Below are positions 27,852-34,293 of a stretch of DNA of 64,000 bases, in pieces. How positions within the stretch are numbered: position 1 is the first letter of the stretch; the number at the start of each line of letters is the position of its first letter. The notes under the pieces were generated by a model. That model was not told the DNA's origin, did not search any database, and saw only the letters and a list, made by a program, of their open reading frames with translations. Origin of the DNA: [Mycobacterium] nativiensis (lineage in GTDB: Bacteria; Actinomycetota; Actinomycetes; Mycobacteriales; Mycobacteriaceae); NCBI RefSeq assembly GCF_020172685.1, contig NZ_CP083986.1:3579973-3643972 (forward strand). Direction: 5' to 3'. The position numbers were made by a program, and so were the translations under genes.

Positions 27852-27949
27852 CGGAGAGCGGAGCAGGTGCTCGCCGGCACCGCCCGGCCCCAGACGCCGA
27901 CCCGCCCGCCGCGATATTCGCGACGAGCGGGCCCGAGCGTCATCGGCCG

Positions 27950-28123
27950 TTAATCCTTGAAGGCATCCTTGATGTTCTCGCCGGCCTTCTTCAGGCTGGC
28001 CTTGCCCTGGTCGGCTTTGCCCTCGTTACGGAGGCCATCGTCGTCGGTTGCTTTGCCGACGGCCTCTTTGACCTTGCCCGCTGCATCCTGCGCGGCGTTT
28101 TTGGCCTTATCTGCCAGTCCCAT
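27950..28123 (-). CDS. CsbD-like stress protein
   Basis: A 57-residue, highly charged, helical protein (MGLADKAKNAAQDAAGKVKE, then EGKADQGKASLKKAGENIKDAF) of the CsbD family, which is induced in general stress in other bacteria. The biochemical role is not known. GGAGGAGCTCC lies just upstream of the ATG. A SigF-like promoter and an operator copy lie about 50-75 bp upstream. An in-frame extension upstream (to 28222) crosses these elements and is rejected. Confidence 0.85.
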   Translation of the reverse strand: MGLADKAKNAAQDAAGKVKEAVGKATDDDGLRNEGKADQGKASLKKAGENIKDAFKD

Positions 28124-28172
28124 CGTGGAGCTCCTCCCTCGCGGCGTACTTGCTAACCTTGCGAGACGCGAG

Positions 28173-28198
28173 ATACCCACACTCTTTACGCTGTAAAC
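28173..28198 (-). promoter_or_regulatory. Candidate SigF-type promoter of the csbD-like gene
   Basis: On the minus strand GTTT (28198-28195) is followed after 16 bp by GGGTAT (28178-28173). The mycobacterial SigF consensus is GTTT, 15-17 bp, GGGTAT. It overlaps operator 3. Confidence 0.55.
28184..28198 (-). promoter_or_regulatory. TetR-type operator 3 (over the SigF-like -35)
   Basis: Minus strand GTTTACAGCGTAAAG matches the shared palindrome at 11 of the 12 arm positions. It covers the -35 element and part of the spacer of the SigF-like promoter, where a bound repressor would block initiation. Confidence 0.65.
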
Positions 28199-28218
28199 CC
28201 GGGCACCAGGGTCGTGCT

Positions 28219-28971
28219 TCACTGCCCGGCGAGCAGCAGCTCAAGCCGGTCGAGCGTGGCTTCCAATGCCTCGTCGAACTCGGCGCTGCTGCGGTCCTGC
28301 GACAGCATCGGTTGCAAACGCTGCAGATGCGGGTAGTCCGCCAGGCTGCGCTCGGACGACCGGACGCTGTCTTCCAGGATGGCCTCTTCGTGGTGCAGCT
28401 CGGCGCCGCGTGCAGACACTTCCAACAGCAGCTGACCGATCAGAAACGTGGTGTAGGAGCGGTAGGCCGCCACCGCGGAGGCGTCGTCGAATCCGTACGA
28501 GATCAGGGTGTCGAGGAAACTCTCCATCCACCGCAGGCTGCGCAGCGGCGGCCGAATCCACGGCGCCTCCGGGGCCTGCGTGGCAACCAGCGGAAAAACC
28601 TCCGGATGGCGGAGTGCGATCTGTCGCACTCCGTGCGCAAGCCGCATCAGATAGTCCTGCCAGCCATCCTCTTGTCGCCGCGCCGCGAGCTGATCGGTGT
28701 AGAGCCTGTCGATGATGTGATCGACGACGCCGGTGAGCAGGTCACCGCGGCCGTGCACGTAGCGGTAGAGCGCCATCGCCTCCACCCCGCATGCCGCTCC
28801 GAGCCGGCGCATGGTCAATTGCGACAGACCGTTGCGGTCCACGAAGTCGATCGCCACCTCCAGGATGCCGTCGCGACCCAACTGCGACAGCGGTCGCGGA
28901 TCATCGACGACGCCGGCCTCGTCGTGCAGCTCGGCCTCTCCCGGCCGGGCATCGACGTCGTCGGCATCCAC
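28219..28971 (-). CDS. TetR family regulator with TetR-type C-terminal domain
   Basis: A 250-residue regulator. The helix-turn-helix lies at about residues 45-75 (TMRRLGAACGVEAMALYRYVHGRGDLL), with the long C-terminal ligand domain of the TetR_C class; the pre-helix LGRDGILEVAIDFVDRNG matches it. It starts at GTG. A palindrome of the same type as the other three sites lies 9 bp upstream, so autoregulation is likely. The genes with the other sites are the STAS and CsbD-like genes. Confidence 0.88.
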   Translation of the reverse strand: MDADDVDARPGEAELHDEAGVVDDPRPLSQLGRDGILEVAIDFVDRNGLSQLTMRRLGAACGVEAMALYRYVHGRGDLLTGVVDHIIDRLYTDQLAARRQEDGWQDYLMRLAHGVRQIALRHPEVFPLVATQAPEAPWIRPPLRSLRWMESFLDTLISYGFDDASAVAAYRSYTTFLIGQLLLEVSARGAELHHEEAILEDSVRSSERSLADYPHLQRLQPMLSQDRSSAEFDEALEATLDRLELLLAGQ

Positions 28972-28979
28972 GCGGAGCA

Positions 28980-28994
28980 GTTTACGTCGTAAGC
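28980..28994 (-). promoter_or_regulatory. TetR-type operator 4 (autoregulatory)
   Basis: Plus strand GTTTACGTCGTAAGC matches the palindrome at 11 of 12 arm positions. It lies 9 bp upstream of the TetR start codon and would cover its ribosome site. Confidence 0.65.
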
Positions 28995-29039
28995 GCCGCC
29001 AGGGCCGCCGGACGTGCCCGATGAGCGCCGGGCGGCCGG

Positions 29040-29330
29040 CTACCGGGTGGCCGCCTTGACGTCACTGGGGTGCGCCGCCAGTGGCGTCACCCGGATGTCC
29101 ATGTAGGCGAACAGTGGTAAGCCCGAAAGGATCTCGTGCAGTTCGTCATTCGATTCGACGTCGAAGATCGAGATGTTCGAGTACTCCCCGACGATCCGCC
29201 AGATGTGCGGCCATTTTCCGGATCGCTGCAACTCCTGCGAGTACGCCTTTTCCCGGGCCACGATCTCGACACGGTCCTGCGGGTCGAGGTCATGCGGGAT
29301 TCGCACGTCCATCCGGACGTGAAACAGCAT
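29040..29330 (-). CDS. catC: Muconolactone delta-isomerase CatC
   Basis: A 96-residue enzyme that converts muconolactone to 3-oxoadipate enol-lactone. The family start MLFHVRMDVRIP, the central WRIVGEYSNISIFDV and the end PLFAYMDIRVTPLAAHP are all present, and the length is that of the family (about 92-96). It is the last gene of the catRBAC operon, 4 bp after catA. Confidence 0.95.
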   Translation of the reverse strand: MLFHVRMDVRIPHDLDPQDRVEIVAREKAYSQELQRSGKWPHIWRIVGEYSNISIFDVESNDELHEILSGLPLFAYMDIRVTPLAAHPSDVKAATR

Positions 29331-29334
29331 GGCC

Positions 29335-30195
29335 TCAGCCCCGCACCGGGTCTAGGACGAAGTCGTAGATGACCATGTAGCTGCCGTCCGGCTGCGGTTT
29401 CGGGTCCAGCATCAGTTCCGGCTTCACCGCGCAGGCGACATCGTCGGCGTTGTGCGGGTCGCCGGGAAAGTACAGCTGACCGGTGACCAGCTCATGACCG
29501 GGCGCCGACACCTTGAAGTGCACGTGCGCCGGACGCCAGGCGTGCCAGCCGGCCGCTGCGATGAGCTGGCCGCACGCCCCGTCGGTGGGGATCATGTACG
29601 GCTGCGGCCTGATCGTGCTGATCTTGAACTTGCCGTCCGGACCGGTCGAAACGGTGCCGCGCAGATTCCACACCGGCAGGCCCGGCGCGTACTGCGAGTA
29701 GAGCCCGTCGTCGTCAGCGTGCCAGACCTCGACCTTGCCGGCCAGCGGCGAGCCGTCGAGCGAGGTGATGGTGCCGTCCCACACCAGCCGGTCGCCCCGC
29801 TCGTCCTCGCGCATCGGCATGGTGGCGTCCGGACCCAGCTCGGGAGCGTTGGGCACGTAATAAGGGCCTTCGATGGTGCCCTTGTTGCCCTTGCGGTGCG
29901 CGGTGGTCACTTCCTCGAGCGCATGCTCCACCCACACGTCCAGGAACAGCGGCCATTCGCCGTCATGGCCGAGCTTGATCAGCCACGCCTTGAGCGCGTT
30001 GTACTCGGGGTAGGTGACCTGGTGCTTGCGAATGGTCTCGTGCACGGCGGTGAGTACCTCGCGCGCCAGCATGTCGACGCGTTCGACCGGGGTGTTCTTG
30101 ACGGAGTCGAAGCCACCCTTGTCGAGGGCGAACCGGTCGCTGGCCGCATTGCCCGACGCGGCGGCACTGAGCTCTGAGTCATCGATTGTGGTCAT
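29335..30195 (-). CDS. catA: Catechol 1,2-dioxygenase CatA
   Basis: A 286-residue intradiol dioxygenase that opens catechol to cis,cis-muconate with non-haem Fe(III). The two Tyr and two His ligands lie in EGPYYVPNAP, RPQPYMIPTDG and RPAHVHFKV. The N-terminal helical dimerisation domain is complete. The ATG at 30195 is preceded by GAGGAGAGG; upstream in-frame sequence belongs to another frame of catB. The gene sits 20 bp after catB. Confidence 0.96.
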   Translation of the reverse strand: MTTIDDSELSAAASGNAASDRFALDKGGFDSVKNTPVERVDMLAREVLTAVHETIRKHQVTYPEYNALKAWLIKLGHDGEWPLFLDVWVEHALEEVTTAHRKGNKGTIEGPYYVPNAPELGPDATMPMREDERGDRLVWDGTITSLDGSPLAGKVEVWHADDDGLYSQYAPGLPVWNLRGTVSTGPDGKFKISTIRPQPYMIPTDGACGQLIAAAGWHAWRPAHVHFKVSAPGHELVTGQLYFPGDPHNADDVACAVKPELMLDPKPQPDGSYMVIYDFVLDPVRG

Positions 30196-30215
30196 GTTTT
30201 CCTCTCCTCGGTTAC

Positions 30216-31319
30216 TCAGCGGTCGACGCGGTAGCGGATGAGTTTTTCGGGGTCGACGTCCACGCCGAGACCGTTGGCGGGCGGCACGCGCAAGACACCG
30301 TCGCGAATCTGCAGCGGCTCGGTGAGCAGGTCGTCGCTCATATCCAGGAAGTTCGAGAGTTCCCCGGCGCGGCGCGACGTCAGCTGGTGGGCGGCGCCGA
30401 ACGTCACCGCGCAGGCGGTGCCGAGTTGGCCGTCGATCTGGTTGCCCATCAACACCTCGATACCGAGCCCCTCGGCGAGATGCAGCACACGCTGCGAACC
30501 GGTGAAACCGGTGCGCGCGGCCTTGATCGAAATGGCCGTGGCCGATCCGCCGAGTATCTCGCGGGTGACATCGGCCGGGGTGGGAACGGATTCGTCGGCG
30601 ATGAACGGGACGTCGAGCTGACTCACCAGCCAGCGCCGGCCGAGCACGTCGTCCGCGGGGCACAGCTCCTCGGCGAACAGCAGATCCAAGTCGGCCATCT
30701 CCTTCATCGCACGCAAGGCTTCCGCGGCCGTCCAGCCGCGGTTGCCGTCGACGTAGAGCTCGATTCCGTCCCCGAACCGTTCGCGCAGCGCCCGAACCAC
30801 CGCGGTGTCCAGGGAGACCGGACGCCGCCCCACCTTCACCTTGAAGGTGGCGATGCCGTAGGTGTCGCGCATCCGCTCGGCTTCGGCCACCATCACCGCG
30901 GGATCGTCGAAACCGAGCATGTGGCTGACCCGCATCCGGTCGGTGAACCCGCCGAGCAAATCGCTGACCCCGAAGCCCAGCGTGCGGCCCAACGCGTCCC
31001 AGATCGCCATGTCCACCGCGGCTTTGGCGGTCGGATTGCCGACCGTCCGCGCCAGCCGCGTGACGACCGTCTCGCGCTCCAGCAGAGTCAGCCCGATGAG
31101 CTGCGGAGCGAAGATCTGCTCCACCACCGCGATGATGCCGGTCTGGGTCTCGCCATAGGTGAAGGGCCGCGGTGGAGCCTCCGCCACGCCGACGATCCCG
31201 TCGTCGGTGTGCACGCGCACCAGCACGTGCTGGGCGACATGGACCTCTCCGGAGGCGAACTTCAGCGGCTTGGTGTATGGGATGTCAAATGGAATTGCTT
31301 CCAGCGCAACAATTTTCAT
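30216..31319 (-). CDS. catB: Muconate cycloisomerase CatB
   Basis: A 367-residue enolase-superfamily enzyme that converts cis,cis-muconate to muconolactone. It shows the catalytic TFKVKVGRR lysine and the metal ligands in YVDGNRGW, FAEELC and ADESVPT, plus KAARTGFTGS. The ATG overlaps the stop of the LysR gene by 4 bp, so it is translationally coupled to its regulator. Confidence 0.95.
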   Translation of the reverse strand: MKIVALEAIPFDIPYTKPLKFASGEVHVAQHVLVRVHTDDGIVGVAEAPPRPFTYGETQTGIIAVVEQIFAPQLIGLTLLERETVVTRLARTVGNPTAKAAVDMAIWDALGRTLGFGVSDLLGGFTDRMRVSHMLGFDDPAVMVAEAERMRDTYGIATFKVKVGRRPVSLDTAVVRALRERFGDGIELYVDGNRGWTAAEALRAMKEMADLDLLFAEELCPADDVLGRRWLVSQLDVPFIADESVPTPADVTREILGGSATAISIKAARTGFTGSQRVLHLAEGLGIEVLMGNQIDGQLGTACAVTFGAAHQLTSRRAGELSNFLDMSDDLLTEPLQIRDGVLRVPPANGLGVDVDPEKLIRYRVDR

Positions 31320-32218
31320 CGAATACCTCCCGGTGTCAACGCCGGGAAGGCGGCCTGGACGACGGCCCGGACGGCGTCGACGACCGGGGCGTCCTCCCCG
31401 CTGCGCCAGGCCAGCGCCAAGTCGATGGTTCCGGCGTCCAGCAGATCACGGAACACCACACCCTCCAATGGCAGCCGTCGCGCGGATTCGGGCACCACGG
31501 CGACCCCGAGTCCGCCGGCAACCAGGGCCAACAGCACCGCCGTGCCCGGGGCCAGGTGCTCGCGCTGCGGCACGAAACCGACGTTGCGGCAGGCCCGCAA
31601 CACCGCATCATTGACGGCCGATTCTCGACTCTCGTAGGCGACGAACTGCTCGTTGCGCAGATCCGACAGCGATACCACCGGCTCCACGGCGAGCCGGTGG
31701 TCAACGGACACCGCCAGCATCAGGGGCTCGACAGCGATGGTCCGCAACTCCAGCCCCTCACCGACGGCGGGCGGCCGCAGCACCCCCAGGTCCAGTGCGC
31801 CGGATCGCAATGCATCGCAGTGCGCCGGGGTGAGTAGGTCGGCCTGGATCTCCAGGTCGACGCCGGGCAACTCGGCCTGGACCATGCGGGCAATCCGCGG
31901 CAGATGCGACAGTGCGGCGGTCCCGGTCAGGCCCAGCCGAATCCGGCCGCTGCGGCCCTCGGCCACCCGCCGCACACCGCGCACCGCGTCCTCCACGTCA
32001 CCCAGGATCCGAGCCGCCTCACCCTGCAGATACTCACCGGCAGCGGTGAGCGAAACCTGCCGGGTGGTTCGGTTGAACAGCGTCGCGTTCAATTCGGACT
32101 CCAGTTGCCGGATCGCGTAGGACAGGGCCGGTTGCGCGACGTGCAACCGCTCGGCCGCCTGGCCGAAATGGCAAGTCTGGGCCACCGCGGCGAAATAGCG
32201 TAGGTGGCGTAGCTCCAT
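31316..32218 (-). CDS. catR: LysR-type regulator of the cat/ben genes
   Basis: A 300-residue LysR regulator with the N-terminal helix-turn-helix (MELRHLRYFAAVAQTCHFGQ, then LHVAQPALSYAIRQLESEL) and a C-terminal effector domain. The ATG at 32218 fits the family; 12 extra in-frame codons lie upstream. It is first in the catRBAC operon and divergent from benA across a 164-bp control region. By analogy with CatM/BenM it probably responds to muconate or benzoate. Confidence 0.88.
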   Translation of the reverse strand: MELRHLRYFAAVAQTCHFGQAAERLHVAQPALSYAIRQLESELNATLFNRTTRQVSLTAAGEYLQGEAARILGDVEDAVRGVRRVAEGRSGRIRLGLTGTAALSHLPRIARMVQAELPGVDLEIQADLLTPAHCDALRSGALDLGVLRPPAVGEGLELRTIAVEPLMLAVSVDHRLAVEPVVSLSDLRNEQFVAYESRESAVNDAVLRACRNVGFVPQREHLAPGTAVLLALVAGGLGVAVVPESARRLPLEGVVFRDLLDAGTIDLALAWRSGEDAPVVDAVRAVVQAAFPALTPGGIR

Positions 32219-32243
32219 GGACCTCAGCGTATGACGGTCATCC

Positions 32244-32293
32244 ATACCGAACAAGAACGTATTTTTCCGTGATTAATCGACATTATTCATTAA
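32244..32293. promoter_or_regulatory. Candidate LysR-binding region between catR and benA
   Basis: TTAAT, 11 bp, ATTAA (32273-32293) is a perfect inverted repeat with the T-N11-A core of LysR sites. A second inverted repeat, ATAC-N11-GTAT, lies at 32244-32262, closer to catR. The region is AT-rich against a GC-rich background, as expected for a divergent control region. Confidence 0.5.
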
Positions 32294-32382
32294 TAGACGC
32301 CCAGCCCAGGACTAGGCATTTAGCTGGTGTGACGGTCACCACCCGGTGCGAGGGTTGAAAGACCGACTCCCTGGAGGCACCC

Positions 32383-33756
32383 ATGACCGCACCGAGCACC
32401 AGCAAGCTGGATCGCCTGGCCAGCGTTCTCGACGACGCGGTGATCGAGGATCACGAAGCCGGCATCTACCGGGTCAACCGCCGGATCTTCACCGACCCGG
32501 AGATCTTCGACTTGGAGATGCGCTACATCTTCGAGGGCAACTGGGTCTACCTGGCTCACGAGAGCCAGATCCCCAACCCCGGCGACTACTTCACCACCGA
32601 CATCGGCCGCAGTCCGGTGGTGATCACCCGCGACAAGGACGGCAGGCTGCACTGCTTGATCAATGCCTGCGCTCACCGTGGCGCGCTGCTGTGCCGGCGT
32701 AAGACCGACAACCGGATGACGTTCACCTGCCCGTTCCACGGGTGGACATTCCGCAATGACGGCAGCCTGCTCAAGGTCAAGCTGCCTGAAGGCGCCGGCT
32801 ATCCGCCGGGGTTCGACACCAACGGATCACACGACATGACCAAGGTCGCCCGCTTCGAGAGCTACCGCGGCTTCCTGTTCGGCAGCCTGAACCCGGACGT
32901 GCAAACGCTCACCGAATACCTCGGCGATTCGACCAAGGTGATCGATTTGCTGGTCGACCAGTCACCGGAGGGCCTGGAGGTGCTGCGCGGCACCTCCACG
33001 TACACCCTGCACGCCAACTGGAAGGTCCAGATCGAGAACGGCGCCGACGGCTACCACGTGACCTCGGTGCACTGGAACTACGCCGCCACCACCTCCCGGC
33101 GCACCACCGGCGACTCCGCCTACGAGACCAAGGTGCTCGACGCGTCCAAATGGGCCGAAGAGGGCGGCGGCTACTGGGCGTTTCCGCACGGTCACATGTG
33201 CCTGTGGACCCAGGCCGCCAACCCGCAGGACCGGCCGCTGTACGGCCAGCTCGACCGACTCCGGGCCGCACACGGAAAGGCCAAGGGCGAGTTCATGGTC
33301 GCCGGCTCCCGCAACCTATGCCTGTACCCGAACGTCTACCTGATGGACCAGTTCTCCACCCAGATCCGCCGCATCCGCCCGATCTCGGCCGACCGCACCG
33401 ACATCACCATCTACTGCATCGCGCCCAAAGGGGAGAGCGCCGAAGCCCGCGCCAACCGGATCCGCCAGTACGAGGACTTCTTCAACGCCACCGGCATGGC
33501 CACCCCCGACGACCTGGAGGAGTTCCGCTCGGTCCAGACCGGCTTCCATGCCGATCGTGCGCCGTGGAACGACGTCAGCCGCGGCGCCGAGCACTGGATC
33601 TCCGGACCGGACACCGTCGCCGAGTCGCTCGGCATGCACAACGTCATCTCCTCCGGGGTGAGGGCCGAGGACGAAGGCCTGTTCGTCGTGCAAGACCAGT
33701 ACTGGTTGGAGGCCATGCGCGACGCCTTGAACAAGGAACGAGCCAAGGAGCACTGA
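32383..33756 (+). CDS. benA: Benzoate 1,2-dioxygenase large subunit BenA
   Basis: A 457-residue Rieske non-haem iron oxygenase alpha subunit that, with BenB and BenC, makes the cis-diol of benzoate. The Rieske cluster ligands are in NACAHRGALLC and FTCPFHGWTF. The mononuclear iron site begins with GADGYHVTSVH. The close relatives are benzoate and anthranilate dioxygenases; the catA-C genes nearby favour benzoate. The start is ATG, with GGAGG 6 nt upstream. It is first of the ben operon. Confidence 0.93.
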   Translation: MTAPSTSKLDRLASVLDDAVIEDHEAGIYRVNRRIFTDPEIFDLEMRYIFEGNWVYLAHESQIPNPGDYFTTDIGRSPVVITRDKDGRLHCLINACAHRGALLCRRKTDNRMTFTCPFHGWTFRNDGSLLKVKLPEGAGYPPGFDTNGSHDMTKVARFESYRGFLFGSLNPDVQTLTEYLGDSTKVIDLLVDQSPEGLEVLRGTSTYTLHANWKVQIENGADGYHVTSVHWNYAATTSRRTTGDSAYETKVLDASKWAEEGGGYWAFPHGHMCLWTQAANPQDRPLYGQLDRLRAAHGKAKGEFMVAGSRNLCLYPNVYLMDQFSTQIRRIRPISADRTDITIYCIAPKGESAEARANRIRQYEDFFNATGMATPDDLEEFRSVQTGFHADRAPWNDVSRGAEHWISGPDTVAESLGMHNVISSGVRAEDEGLFVVQDQYWLEAMRDALNKERAKEH

Positions 33757-33758
33757 CC

Positions 33759-34283
33759 ATGACCATCTCCGAAAACGCCCAGGCCACCACCAAGCCAATC
33801 ACCCAGAACGCCATCGAGGCGTTCCTCTACCGCGAGGCGCGCTACCTCGATGACCGCGAGTTCGAGAAGTGGCTGGAGTGCTACGCCGACGACGTCGTGT
33901 TCTGGATGCCCGCCTGGGACGTCGACGACCGGCTCACCGAAGACCCCCAGACCGAGGTCTCGCTGATGTACTACCCGAACAAGGGCGGCCTGCACGACCG
34001 GGTCTTCCGGATCCGTACCGAGCGTTCGTCGGCGACATCGTTACCCGACCCGCGCACCAGCCACAACATCGCCAACGTGGAGGTCATCGAACGCCGCGGC
34101 GATCTGGTCGACATCCGCTTCAACTGGCACACCATGTACTACCGCTACGAGGAGGTCGACCCGTACTACGGGACGTCGTTCTACACCATCGATTTCTCCG
34201 GCGAACAGCCGCTGATCCGGCGCAAGACGGTGGTGCTCAAGAACGACTACATCGACCACGTCGTGGACATCTACCACATCTGA
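33759..34283 (+). CDS. benB: Benzoate 1,2-dioxygenase small subunit BenB
   Basis: A 174-residue beta subunit of a ring-hydroxylating oxygenase, with an NTF2-like fold. It shows IEAFLYREARYLDDREFEKW, YADDVVFWMPAW and the end segment RRKTVVLKNDYIDHVVDIYHI in part. It begins 2 bp after benA. ATG at 33759 was chosen because upstream codons lie inside benA. It supports assembly of the alpha3beta3 hexamer. Confidence 0.93.
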   Translation: MTISENAQATTKPITQNAIEAFLYREARYLDDREFEKWLECYADDVVFWMPAWDVDDRLTEDPQTEVSLMYYPNKGGLHDRVFRIRTERSSATSLPDPRTSHNIANVEVIERRGDLVDIRFNWHTMYYRYEEVDPYYGTSFYTIDFSGEQPLIRRKTVVLKNDYIDHVVDIYHI

Positions 34284-34293
34284 GGAATCCGAT

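Noticed and set aside
28124..28222. An N-terminal extension of the CsbD-like protein
   Set aside because: The extension is not CsbD-like and covers a SigF-type promoter and an operator. The ATG at 28123 has a strong ribosome site.
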